Below, one piece after another: positions 24,931 to 32,858 of a stretch of DNA of 64,000 nucleotides (within the stretch, counting starts at the first letter, position 1; each line of letters starts with the position of its first letter). The DNA is taken from NCBI RefSeq assembly GCF_030345095.1, contig NZ_CP128360.1:6944001-7008000 (forward strand). Direction: 5' to 3'. A program made the translations under genes and the position numbers. The DNA is from Solwaraspora sp. WMMA2056. GTDB lineage: Bacteria > Actinomycetota > Actinomycetes > Mycobacteriales > Micromonosporaceae. The notes under the pieces are model-generated. The model saw only the letters and a program-made list of their open reading frames with translations. It did no database searches and was not told the DNA's origin.

Positions 24931-25599
24931 TCACGCTTTCCCGTGCAGGTACGGCGACGGCGCTCCGTACATCATCCCTGGTGGGACCTCCTCGGACAGA
25001 TCGTGCAGCACGATGTCCTCGGCCAGCAGGTAGCCCGCGTCGGCCGGCCAGGTCACCGCGTACAGCCACAGTCCTCTGGCCTCACCCGCGTAAGCGCAGC
25101 GGCCCGGCTCGGCCTCGACCGACCACAGCGGAGTCGGGTGGCCGTCGGCCCGGATCTTGGCGTGCGGGGCACCGCTGCCGAGCACGTCGGCCAGTGAGTC
25201 GCCGGGATCGGGTCCGGGCAGACCGGCGAACCGGGTACCGAGCCCGACGCCGGGCTCCTCCGCGACGAGCACCAGATCGGCGGGTCCGCCGGAGACCGGC
25301 GCCGGTCCGCTGAACGCGGTGACCGTGGCCCGGACCGCTCCGCGCTGTTCGCCGACCCAGCCGACCCCGGTCAGCGTCCACCCCGGCAGCAGCGGCCAGA
25401 CGGCCCACATCGGCACCGGCCCGGGTGGGGCGGCGACGTCGGCGAGCAGCCGGGTCACCGCGCTGGCCACGATGTCGGGTCCGATGTGCTCGGCGACATG
25501 CAGCGGCGGCACCGGCCCGCAGCTGTCACAACGGGTCTCGGTGTGCATCAGGTCGGGCGGCCGCACCGGACCGCCGCACCGGGGACAACTCACCATCAC
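24931..25599 (-). CDS. DUF6758-type zinc-ribbon protein
   Basis: This 222-residue protein opens with a zinc ribbon, MVSCPRCGGPVRPPDLMHTETRCDSCGPV (two CxxC pairs), followed by an all-beta-looking domain (PVPMWAVWPLLPGWTLTGVGW, ADLVLVAEEPGVGLGTRFAGLPGPDPGDSL). The ribbon plus conserved WxLPxGWxxTGVG-type segment matches a conserved actinobacterial family (DUF6758, from memory). GTG 25599 is chosen with AGGTGA upstream; the adjacent ATG 25596 is equally possible. Function unknown. It is next in line before the small membrane protein gene, on the same strand. Confidence 0.68.
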   Translation of the reverse strand: MMVSCPRCGGPVRPPDLMHTETRCDSCGPVPPLHVAEHIGPDIVASAVTRLLADVAAPPGPVPMWAVWPLLPGWTLTGVGWVGEQRGAVRATVTAFSGPAPVSGGPADLVLVAEEPGVGLGTRFAGLPGPDPGDSLADVLGSGAPHAKIRADGHPTPLWSVEAEPGRCAYAGEARGLWLYAVTWPADAGYLLAEDIVLHDLSEEVPPGMMYGAPSPYLHGKA

Positions 25600-25748
25600 G
25601 CCCACGTCACCTACGTTGCGCGTCCGCCGCTCACCCGTCAAGCGAACCGGCTTTTTCGGTCATTCTTTCCCTCGGCTGCGGGCCGGGCGTCCCGCGCGGG
25701 ACGGGACCGGACGCACTTGCGCCCGAACGCACCCGGGCCGCCCGCCGC

Positions 25749-26531
25749 TCACCCGGACCGCTCGCCGGTCACCGGATCCGGCGGCGGTCCGGCGTGGGCC
25801 CGGATCCAGGCGTGCATCGCGATCCCGCTGGCCACTCCGGCGTTGATCGACCGGGTGGAGCCGTACTGGGCGATGGAGTACAGCAGGTCGCAGCCGGCGC
25901 GGGCGGCGTCGGACAGCCCCGGCCCCTCCTGGCCGAACAGCAGCACGCAGCGCCGCGGCAGGTGTACGGTCTCCAGCGGCCGTGAGCCGGCGAGGTTGTC
26001 GATGCCGATCACCGCCAGCCCGGCCCGCGCGGCCCAGTCCAGCAGGTCACCGATGTCCGGATGGTGCCGGACGTGCTGGTAGCGGTCGGTCACCATGGCA
26101 CCGCGCCGGTTCCACCGCCGGCGACCGACGATGTGCACCTCGGCGGCGAGGAAGGCGTTGGCGTTGCGCACCACCGTGCCGATGTTGAGGTCGTGCTGCC
26201 AGTTCTCGATCGCGACGTGGAACTCGTGCCGGCGGTGGTCGAGATCGGCGACCACCGCCTCCCGCCGCCAGTACCGGTAGCGGTCGACGACGTTGCGGCG
26301 GTCGCCGGCGGCGAGCAGCTCAGGGTCGTAGCGCGGGTCGGTCGGCCACTCGCCCGGCCAGGGACCCACTCCGACGACTACGGCGTCCGCGCCGGCTTCG
26401 GCCCCGACCGGATGGGTGGTCGGCGGTACGGCGGGGGAAGGCTCCGTCGACCGCCCGTCGACGGGTGGCGTGCTCTGCTGTCGTTCCACGCTCTGCAGAG
26501 CGTACGGAGGCCGCTCGGACGGCCGGGACAC
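25749..26531 (-). CDS. SpoU/TrmH-family RNA 2'-O-methyltransferase
   Basis: This 260-residue protein has the three SPOUT motifs. Motif 1 is NIGTVVRNANAFLAAEVHIVG, motif 2 is RRCVLLFGQEGPGLSDAA, and motif 3 is IAQYGSTRSINAGVASGIAMHAW, the last two making the trefoil-knot SAM site. It should methylate a ribose in tRNA or rRNA; the target is unknown. The first 55 residues are Pro/Ala/Thr-rich and nonconserved, so the true start may be later. The gene lies alone on the minus strand, upstream of a long gene-poor region. Confidence 0.87.
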   Translation of the reverse strand: MSRPSERPPYALQSVERQQSTPPVDGRSTEPSPAVPPTTHPVGAEAGADAVVVGVGPWPGEWPTDPRYDPELLAAGDRRNVVDRYRYWRREAVVADLDHRRHEFHVAIENWQHDLNIGTVVRNANAFLAAEVHIVGRRRWNRRGAMVTDRYQHVRHHPDIGDLLDWAARAGLAVIGIDNLAGSRPLETVHLPRRCVLLFGQEGPGLSDAARAGCDLLYSIAQYGSTRSINAGVASGIAMHAWIRAHAGPPPDPVTGERSG

Positions 26532-27054
26532 CAGTGCGGCGGAGCTGATCCTGCGGCGGGCCGATCGGGCGGTGCGGCCCGGGTACTACCGGAATTTCCG
26601 ACCCTGGACGCAATGAACGGCGGGGCCCTCCCCGGCACCCGCCGTCCACGCTCTGATAGCTAGAGATTCTGCCGGACCCACCACCGCCCGGGAAGAGCCC
26701 GGACCGAGACGGAGGTCACAGTTATGCTTTTGTTACATTACAAAGAGTAATTACCGCCGTCAACTTCTGCGGTCGCGACATCGATCGTTTGCCCATGTCA
26801 TCCCGACAGAACGGGCCACGAACCGCCGCCACCTGCAAAAACAGCTGGAAACGCTCCCATCACTTTCGGTAGCCGTACTGGATGCGTCTTTCCGCACTCC
26901 CAGATCGGGTCTCGCGGCCCGCTCCGCCACGGTCCGAACCTCGTCGCGCCCCGGGTTTCCGCGCCCACCGATCGGGAATGCCACCGACCCCGGCGTCGTT
27001 TGCCTCGGTAGACCCGGGGCGTCACCGCCCCAAATCTGGCGATCGGAGACATCG
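26532..27054. other. Gene-poor stretch with an AT-rich island
   Basis: No gene can be supported here. The segment 26700-26760 is strikingly A/T-rich for this genome and holds a 16-base imperfect inverted repeat (TTTGT...ACAAA, 26729-26744). It could be a promoter region or a scar of transferred DNA. The right half (26780-27050) has open frames on the minus strand, but their composition is not protein-like. Confidence 0.55.
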
Positions 27055-27417
27055 ATGGCGACCGTTGAGCTGACCACCCACAACTTCGACGAGGTGACCT
27101 CCGGCGACGGCATCGTCCTGGTCGACTTCTGGGCCAGCTGGTGCGGGCCCTGCGTACGGTTCGCCCCGGTGTACGAACGGTCCGCCGGCAAGCACACCGA
27201 CATCACCTTCGGCAAGGTCGACACCGAGGCACAGCAGGAGCTCGCCGCGAAGTTCGACATCCGGTCGATCCCGACCATCATGGCGATCCGCGACGGGGTC
27301 GTCGTCTTCGCTCAGCCCGGCGCGTTGCCGGAGTCCGCACTGGAGTCCCTGATCGAGCAGGTGCGCGCGCTGGACATGGACGACGTCCGACAGAAGCTCG
27401 CCTCGCACCAGCACTGA
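27055..27417 (+). CDS. trxA: Thioredoxin
   Basis: This 120-residue thioredoxin has the FWASWCGPC active site (two redox Cys at residues 32 and 35), the FDIRSIPTIMAIRDG segment with the cis-Pro, and normal length. It reduces disulfides in the cytosol. Near the start CGGAGA lies about five bases before the ATG. It stands alone on the plus strand after a long upstream region and ends in a strong hairpin that separates it from the convergent sugar gene. Confidence 0.93.
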   Translation: MATVELTTHNFDEVTSGDGIVLVDFWASWCGPCVRFAPVYERSAGKHTDITFGKVDTEAQQELAAKFDIRSIPTIMAIRDGVVVFAQPGALPESALESLIEQVRALDMDDVRQKLASHQH

Positions 27418-27440
27418 CGGGCAGGCCGTCCGACGGGTCT

Positions 27441-27467
27441 GGTCCGGTCCCGGTCCGGGACCGGACC
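27441..27467 (+). terminator. 13-bp perfect-stem hairpin after thioredoxin
   Basis: The sequence reads GGTCCGGTCCCGG, one base, then its exact complement. It can fold as a hairpin of ten or eleven pairs about 24 bases after the stop. No T-run follows, which is common in high-GC actinomycetes. A second copy of the right arm, extended by three bases, occurs at 27493-27508. Confidence 0.6.
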
Positions 27468-27516
27468 CCCGCCCGCCAGCGCGTGCCGCAGGGGTCCGGG
27501 ACCGGACCGACGTCGG

Positions 27517-28449
27517 TCAGCGCGTGCCGGCTCCGCCGGCCACCGTGTCGATCCGGCCGGCCAGCCCGTCCAGCACCGCCCGATAGCCCGCGACCGCCTC
27601 GGCCAGCACGTCGGCACCGGGCCGCGCCCAGACCTCCTCGTGGAAGACCTCGACCTCGACCGGCCCGGTGAACCCGGCCGCGTCGACCGCCGCGACGAAC
27701 CGGTCGAGCGCGATACAGCCGGTGCCGGGCAGCCCCCGCCCCAGCAGGACCCCGGCCGGCAACGGAGTGATCCAGTCGGCCAGTTGGAAGCAGGCGATCC
27801 GCTGCGCCCGTCCCGCCCGGGCGATCTGCGTCCACACCTGGTCGTCCCACCAGAGGTGGTACGTGTCCACCACGACGCCGACCGCCGCCGCCGGATAGGG
27901 ATCAGCCAGGTCCAGCGCCTGACCGAGCGTGGACACGACGCACCGGTCCGCGCAGAACATCGGATGCAGCGGTTCGATCGCCAGGCGCACCCCGGCGTCG
28001 AGCGCATGCGGCACCAGCCGGCCGATCGCCTCGCCGACCCACGACCGGGCACCGTCGAGGTCCCGGTCGGGCCGGCCAGCCGAGGGCCCGGCACCGGCCG
28101 TGGGTAGTCCGCCGGAGACCAGGACCAGCACCGGCGCCCCGAGCGTGGCCGCCTCGTCGATGGCGCGCCGGTTGTCGTCGTACCAGTCGTCGTCGGCGAA
28201 GAACCCACCGCGGCACAGTGAGGTCACCGCCAGGCCCGCGTCGCGCACCAGTGCGGCGGTCCGGTCCAGTCCGTAGGCGGCGGTCTCCTCGCGCCACAGC
28301 CCGATCCCCCGGACGCCGGCCGCCACGCAGCCGGCCACCATCTCATCCATCGGCCAGAACTTCGTGGTGGCGGCGTTGAGCGCGAACCGTGCCGGTGCCG
28401 GCGTGCCGGCACCGGACGGGTGCCCGGCACCGGGTGCCGGGTCACTCAC
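27517..28449 (-). CDS. Sugar phosphate isomerase/epimerase-like TIM barrel
   Basis: This 310-residue protein has the xylose-isomerase-like TIM-barrel pattern: FALNAATTKFW at strand 1, GIGLWREETAAYG, VRLAIEPLHPMFCADRC with the metal Glu of strand 5, and VGVVVDTYHLWWDDQVW with the metal Asp of strand 6, and then PVEVEVFHEEVW. The substrate is probably a sugar or inositol intermediate. GTG 28449 overlaps the end of the dehydrogenase by eight bases, so the two are translated together. A divergent LacI regulator and its operator upstream complete a sugar-catabolic locus. Confidence 0.82.
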   Translation of the reverse strand: MSDPAPGAGHPSGAGTPAPARFALNAATTKFWPMDEMVAGCVAAGVRGIGLWREETAAYGLDRTAALVRDAGLAVTSLCRGGFFADDDWYDDNRRAIDEAATLGAPVLVLVSGGLPTAGAGPSAGRPDRDLDGARSWVGEAIGRLVPHALDAGVRLAIEPLHPMFCADRCVVSTLGQALDLADPYPAAAVGVVVDTYHLWWDDQVWTQIARAGRAQRIACFQLADWITPLPAGVLLGRGLPGTGCIALDRFVAAVDAAGFTGPVEVEVFHEEVWARPGADVLAEAVAGYRAVLDGLAGRIDTVAGGAGTR

Positions 28450-29614
28450 CGGTCAGCTCCGGGACGTCGATCCGACGGCCCTCCCGCGCCGACCGCAGGC
28501 CCAGCTCGGCCAGCTGCACCCCGCGCGCCCCGGCCCACAGGTCCCAGCTGTACGGGGTGTCCTCGACGACGTGCCGCAGGAACAGCTCCCACTGGGCCTT
28601 GAACCCGTTGTCGAACTCCTCGTTGTCCGGCACCGGCTGCCACTGGTCGCGGAACTGCTCGGTCGCCGGCAGGTCCGGGTTCCACACCGGCTTGGGGGTG
28701 GTCGACCGGTGCTGGACCCGGCAGTGCCGCAACCCGGCGACCGCGCTGCCCTCGGTACCGTCCACCTGGAACTCCACCAGCTCGTCGCGGTACACCCGGA
28801 CCGCCCAGGAGGAGTTGATCTGGGCGACGACGCGGCCACCGTCGGGGCCGGGCCGGTCGATTTCGAAGATGCCGTACGCCGCGTCGTCGGCGGTGGCGTC
28901 GTACGGCGCGCCCGTCTCGTCCCAGCGGCGGTCGATGTGCGTCGCGACGTGCGCGGTCACCGACCGGACCCGACCGAAGATCTGCTCCAGTACGTAGTGC
29001 CAGTGTGGAAACATGTCCACAGTGATCCCGCCGCCGTCGGCCGCCCGGTAGTTCCAGGACGGGCGTTGGGCGGGCTGCCAGTCGCCCTCGAACACCCAGT
29101 AGCCGAACTCGCCGCGTACCGACAGGATCCGGCCGAAGAAGCCGCCCTTGACCAGTCGGTCCAGCTTGCGCAGGCCCGGCAGGAAGAGCTTGTCCTGGAC
29201 CACACCGTGTTTGATGCCGGCGGCGTCGGCCAGCCGGGCGAGATCCACCGCGCCGGCCAGGTCCTCGGCGGTCGGCTTCTCGGTGTAGATGTGCTTGCCG
29301 GCGTCGATCGCCAACCGCAGGGCCTTCTCGCGGGCCGCGGTGACCTGCGCGTCGAAGTAGATCCGGGTGTCCGGTCGGGCCAGCGCGGCGGCCAGATCGG
29401 TGGTCCAGTCGGTCAGCCCGTGCCGGTCGGCCAGCTCGCGGAGCTTGTTCTCGTTGCGCCCGACCAGCACAAGTTCGGGCCAGAGCCGGGTGCCGTCGGC
29501 CAGCGGCAGTCCACCCTGGTCACGAATCGCGAGCAGGGACCGGACCAGATGCTGCCGGTAGCCCATCCGGCCGGTGACGCCGTTGAGGACGATCCCGATG
29601 GGGGTACGGGACAT
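28442..29614 (-). CDS. Gfo/Idh/MocA-family sugar dehydrogenase
   Basis: This 390-residue NAD(P)-dependent dehydrogenase has a Rossmann N-terminus (IGIVLNGVTGRMGYRQHLVRSL), the EKP motif (HIYTEKPTAEDL) that binds the nicotinamide region, and a C-terminal beta-sheet domain with GGGITVDMFPHWHYVLEQIFG supplying the catalytic His area. Family members oxidise sugars or cyclitols; the substrate is not clear. ATG 29614 has AAGGAGG seven bases upstream. The first part of the protein is unusual in having GxxGRMGYRQ like the dihydrodipicolinate reductase/inositol dehydrogenase fold. Its promoter region contains a LacI-type operator. Confidence 0.85.
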   Translation of the reverse strand: MSRTPIGIVLNGVTGRMGYRQHLVRSLLAIRDQGGLPLADGTRLWPELVLVGRNENKLRELADRHGLTDWTTDLAAALARPDTRIYFDAQVTAAREKALRLAIDAGKHIYTEKPTAEDLAGAVDLARLADAAGIKHGVVQDKLFLPGLRKLDRLVKGGFFGRILSVRGEFGYWVFEGDWQPAQRPSWNYRAADGGGITVDMFPHWHYVLEQIFGRVRSVTAHVATHIDRRWDETGAPYDATADDAAYGIFEIDRPGPDGGRVVAQINSSWAVRVYRDELVEFQVDGTEGSAVAGLRHCRVQHRSTTPKPVWNPDLPATEQFRDQWQPVPDNEEFDNGFKAQWELFLRHVVEDTPYSWDLWAGARGVQLAELGLRSAREGRRIDVPELTGE

Positions 29615-29657
29615 GCCTCGCCTCCTTGACTGGTCGGGAACGGTGCGCCACGCGGTA

Positions 29658-29671
29658 GGTAAGCGCTTTCC
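29658..29671. promoter_or_regulatory. LacI-type operator in the divergent promoter region
   Basis: The sequence GGTAAGCGCTTTCC is a 14-base palindrome apart from one pair, with the AAGCGCTT core typical of LacI/CcpA-family operators. It lies 44 bases upstream of the dehydrogenase ATG and 170 bases before the lacI-like gene. A second, weaker core (AACGTT) lies at 29749-29760. Both could control the two divergent units. Confidence 0.65.
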
Positions 29672-29841
29672 TGCGTACGTTACTGGTTGCACTCATCCCA
29701 CGGCAAGGGCTTTCCGGCCGACCGGAGCCGCGCCACGCTATCCTCAGCGACAACGTTTCCGGACCGCCCGCGAGGCAGTGCGCCCGCAGCCGGCGCAGCG
29801 CCCGACCGGGTCGCGCGTGGAGTCCGGGAGAGGAGCGGATC

Positions 29842-30873
29842 GTGGCCACGCTCGCGGACGTCGCGAAACGCGCCGGCGTGTCACCGGCCACCGCCTCACG
29901 GATCATCAACGGCAGCAGCAAGCCGGTCACCGAAGCGCTGCGCGAACGGGTCCTCGCCGCCGTCGAGGAGCTGCAGTACGTGCCGAACGCGCACGCCCAG
30001 TCGCTGGCCCGGGCCCACCGCAGCGCGGTCGGCGTGATCGTCCACGACGTGTCGGATCCGTACTTCGCCGAGATCACCCGGGGCCTGCAGCGGGTGGCCA
30101 CCGAGCACGGCCGGCTGGTGATCATCTGCAACAGCTACCGCGACCCGGACAAGGAACTGCAGTACGTCGAACTGCTGCGCGCCCACCAGGCGGCGGCGAT
30201 CGTCCTGGCCGGCTCCGGCTACCACGACGAGACGTTCACCGCCCTGCTGGAGAGCAAACTGCGGGTCTACGAACGCACTGGCGGCCGGGTCGCGGTGATC
30301 GGCCGGCACTCCCACGCCGGGGACGCGGTGGTGCCGGACAACGAAATGGGCGGCTACCTGCTCGGCGCCGAGCTCTACTCGCTCGGACACACCCACTTCG
30401 GGGTGGTCGCCGGCCCCAAGGTGCTGACCACGACCACCGACCGGCTCACCGGACTGCGACGGGCCGCCCGGGAACACGGCCAGAAGCTGCCCGCCCGGCG
30501 GATCGCGTACGCCGATTTCGACCGCGCGAGCGGCGCGGCCGCCGCCGCCGGCCTGCTCGACGCCGAGCCCGGTCTCACCGCGATCGCCGCGCTCAACGAC
30601 TCGATGGCCATCGGCGTCCTGGCGCTGCTGCGCTCGCGCGGCATCGCGGTACCGGAGCAGTTCAGCGTGGTCGGCTTCGACGACATGCCGGTCGCCCGCG
30701 ACGTGACCCCGGCGTTGACCACCGTACGGCTGCCGCTGGCCGAGATGGGTGCCCGGGCGATGACGATGGCGCTGCAGGTGTCCGGCGGCCCACGGGCGGC
30801 CATGATCGAGGAGGTCGGCGCCGAGCTGGTGCGTCGCGACAGCGCAGGGCCGCCACCACCGGCGGTCGGCTGA
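29842..30873 (+). CDS. LacI-family transcriptional regulator
   Basis: This 343-residue protein has the LacI helix-turn-helix and hinge (MATLADVAKRAGVSPATASRIINGSSKPVTEALRERV...LARAHR, residues 1-60) and a periplasmic-binding-like effector domain (GVIVHDVSDPYFAEITRGLQ, IAALNDSMAIGVLALLRSRGIAVPEQFSVVGFDD, TTVRLPLAEMGARA). The effector is probably a sugar derived from the divergent dehydrogenase pathway. GTG/ATG context: GTG at 29842 is preceded by GAGAGGAGCGG. The likely target is the operator at 29658-29671, making it an autoregulated repressor. Confidence 0.9.
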   Translation: MATLADVAKRAGVSPATASRIINGSSKPVTEALRERVLAAVEELQYVPNAHAQSLARAHRSAVGVIVHDVSDPYFAEITRGLQRVATEHGRLVIICNSYRDPDKELQYVELLRAHQAAAIVLAGSGYHDETFTALLESKLRVYERTGGRVAVIGRHSHAGDAVVPDNEMGGYLLGAELYSLGHTHFGVVAGPKVLTTTTDRLTGLRRAAREHGQKLPARRIAYADFDRASGAAAAAGLLDAEPGLTAIAALNDSMAIGVLALLRSRGIAVPEQFSVVGFDDMPVARDVTPALTTVRLPLAEMGARAMTMALQVSGGPRAAMIEEVGAELVRRDSAGPPPPAVG

Positions 30874-30928
30874 CGTCGCGACGTCGGTGGTCGCGCGGGC
30901 CGACCCGCGCGTCGCACTTGCCCCCCGA

Positions 30929-30944
30929 TCGTACGTGTGTTCGA
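30929..30944. promoter_or_regulatory. LexA (SOS) box upstream of the radical SAM gene
   Basis: TCGTACGTGTGTTCGA differs from the actinobacterial LexA consensus TCGAAC-N4-GTTCGA at one base. It ends directly before an in-frame ATG (30945) and nine bases before the preferred start (30954). In M. tuberculosis the homologous gene Rv2578c is, from memory, among SOS-box genes, which fits. Confidence 0.7.
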
Positions 30945-30953
30945 ATGGACCAC

Positions 30954-32039
30954 ATGCGTTGGGACACCTTGTCGGCTCCCCCCGACGGGGCCGGCCCACC
31001 CGGGGCAGCGCCAGCGGCTCCACCCCTGCCGCTGGCGCTGCCCGAGGCCGTCCCGCGCACCTTCGACACCCCCGGCTTCGCCGGCATGACGTTCTACGAG
31101 ATCCACGCCAAGTCGATCATCAACCGGGTGCGCGGTGGTTCCCGGGTGCCGTTCGAGTGGACGGTCAACCCGTACCGTGGGTGCAGCCACGCCTGCGCGT
31201 ACTGCTTCGCCCGCAACACCCACACCTACCTCGACCTCGACGCCGGGCTCGATTTCGACAGCAAGATCGTGGTGAAGGTCAACGCCGCCGAGTTGCTGCG
31301 CCGCGAGCTGGCCGCACCGGGCTGGTCGGGCCAGCCCATCGCGATGGGCACCAACGTCGACTGCTACCAGCGGGCCGAGGGGCGCTACCGGCTCATGCCG
31401 GAGATCATCGGCGCGCTGCACGACGCGGCCAACCCGTTCTCGATCCTCACCAAGGGGACGCTGATCCTGCGGGATCTGCCGCTACTGCGCCGCGCCGCCC
31501 GGGCGACCACGGTCAGCCTGGCCGTCTCGGTGGGCTTCGTCGACGAGTCACTGTGGCGGGCCGTCGAGTCCGGTACGCCCAGCCCCGCCCGGCGGCTGGC
31601 GACCGTCCGCACGCTGACCGACGCCGGGTTCGACGTCAGCGTACTGATGGCACCGATCCTGCCCGGCCTGACCGACGACGCCGAGTCGATCGACACGACC
31701 GTCGCCGCGATCGCCCGTGCCGGGGCGGTCAGCGTCACTCCGCTGCCGCTGCACCTACGGCCCGGTGCCCGCGAGTGGTACGCCGCCTGGCTCGGCCGCA
31801 CCCACCCGCACCTGGTCGCCCGCTACCGCGCGCTGTTCCGGTCCGGCGCCTACCTGCCGCAGTCCTACCAGCGGGAGATCGTCGCCCGGGTGCGGATGGC
31901 CGCCCGCCGGCACGGACTCGCTCCGGCCGGCCCCGGCGCCGCCCGCCAACTCGCGGGCACCGACACCGCGGGCACCGACACCGCGGGCCCGCCGGGCACC
32001 GCCGACCGCCAACTCCCCGGCCAGCTCGCCCTGCTGTGA
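30954..32039 (+). CDS. Radical SAM protein, Rv2578c family
   Basis: This 361-residue protein binds a 4Fe-4S cluster through C-S-H-A-C-A-Y-C (the CxxxCxxC motif) following NPYRG. Next come FDSKIVVKVNAAELLRRELA, the MGTNVDCYQRAEGRYRLMPEIIGAL segment, and VSVLMAPILPGLTDD, all characteristic of the Rv2578c/SplB-like group. Members may repair or modify DNA, but the reaction is not settled. ATG 30954 (MRWD) is chosen because the mycobacterial homologue also begins MRW and the SOS box would overlap the other start. The C-terminus has a short GTDTA repeat. The likely regulation is LexA, so damage induction is expected. Confidence 0.87.
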   Translation: MRWDTLSAPPDGAGPPGAAPAAPPLPLALPEAVPRTFDTPGFAGMTFYEIHAKSIINRVRGGSRVPFEWTVNPYRGCSHACAYCFARNTHTYLDLDAGLDFDSKIVVKVNAAELLRRELAAPGWSGQPIAMGTNVDCYQRAEGRYRLMPEIIGALHDAANPFSILTKGTLILRDLPLLRRAARATTVSLAVSVGFVDESLWRAVESGTPSPARRLATVRTLTDAGFDVSVLMAPILPGLTDDAESIDTTVAAIARAGAVSVTPLPLHLRPGAREWYAAWLGRTHPHLVARYRALFRSGAYLPQSYQREIVARVRMAARRHGLAPAGPGAARQLAGTDTAGTDTAGPPGTADRQLPGQLALL

Positions 32040-32108
32040 GCCGGTCATCGGCTGAGTCGGTCGGCCGGTAGCCGGCCACGCGCCGCCCGCCGCGCATACG
32101 CTCGACCG

Positions 32109-32558
32109 ATGAGAAACCCGCAACAGATCCTGGCGGACGCGCGGACGATCGCGGTGGTGGGTGCGTCCCGCGATCCGGCGAAACCGGCCCACAGCGTTCC
32201 GGCGCAGCTCATCCGGTACGGCTGGCGGGTGATCCCGGTCAACCCGTACGTCGACGAGATCTTCGGCGAACGGACCTGGCCGAGCCTGGCCGACCTGCCT
32301 GTCCCGGTGGACCTGGTCAACGTGTTCCGGCCCGTACCGGATGCGATCGACGTCGTGCGCGACGCCGTCCGCGTCGGCGCACCCGCCGTGTGGCTGCAGA
32401 GCGGGATCGCCTCGACGCAGGCCCGGGAGATCGCCGACGCCGCCGGAATCGACTACGTCGAGGACCACTGCATCGCGGTGGAACGGGCCCTGGCCAGACT
32501 CACCGGACCCGGCTGGTCGGCCGCCGACCCGACCGCGTCACCGGGCCGACCGGGCTGA
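32109..32558 (+). CDS. CoA-binding domain protein (YccU-like)
   Basis: This 149-residue protein is a single CoA-binding Rossmann domain: IAVVGASRDPAKPAHSVPAQLIRYGWRVIPVNP, SLADLPVPVDLVNVFRP, and AVWLQSGIASTQAREIADAAGIDYVEDHCIAVE, the last with the conserved Cys/His near the C-terminus. Such proteins bind CoA; their cellular role is undefined. ATG is 69 bases after the radical SAM stop. The stop is four bases before the DUF4190 start, so the two are likely cotranscribed. Confidence 0.87.
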   Translation: MRNPQQILADARTIAVVGASRDPAKPAHSVPAQLIRYGWRVIPVNPYVDEIFGERTWPSLADLPVPVDLVNVFRPVPDAIDVVRDAVRVGAPAVWLQSGIASTQAREIADAAGIDYVEDHCIAVERALARLTGPGWSAADPTASPGRPG

Positions 32559-32561
32559 GCC

Positions 32562-32858
32562 ATGGGCCGACCGGTGCCACCGGACGCGGACCGACCGCCG
32601 CCAGGCCGGCCAGCACCGCCGGCCCGGGGTCTGAACATGCTGGCGGTCCTCACGCTGGCCAGCGCCTTCGTGTTCGCCCCGGCCGCGATCGTGCTCGGAC
32701 ACCTCGCGAAACGCCAGATCCGGCGGACCGGTGCGGACGGCTGGGCGCTGGCCGACTGGGGACTGTTCCTCGGCTACCTCGGCACCGTCGTCGGCCTGCT
32801 GTGCTGCTGCGGCCTGCTCGTCGTGACCATCCGCAGCGCCGGGCTCGGAACGCCCTGA
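32562..32858 (+). CDS. DUF4190 membrane protein (short)
   Basis: This 98-residue protein has a Pro/Arg-rich 24-residue N-terminus and two hydrophobic helices (LAVLTLASAFVFAPAAIVLGHLAKRQIRRTG and WGLFLGYLGTVVGLLCCCGLLVVTI). The GHLAKRQIRRTG turn between the helices is the DUF4190 hallmark, shared with two longer paralogues at 34.0 and 34.6 kb. Function unknown. The convergent SDR stop directly abuts its TGA. Confidence 0.82.
   Translation: MGRPVPPDADRPPPGRPAPPARGLNMLAVLTLASAFVFAPAAIVLGHLAKRQIRRTGADGWALADWGLFLGYLGTVVGLLCCCGLLVVTIRSAGLGTP

Noticed and set aside
26760-27281. Long minus-strand frames in the gap before thioredoxin
   Set aside because: Composition is not protein-like, no Shine-Dalgarno, and part of the frame is antisense to thioredoxin.
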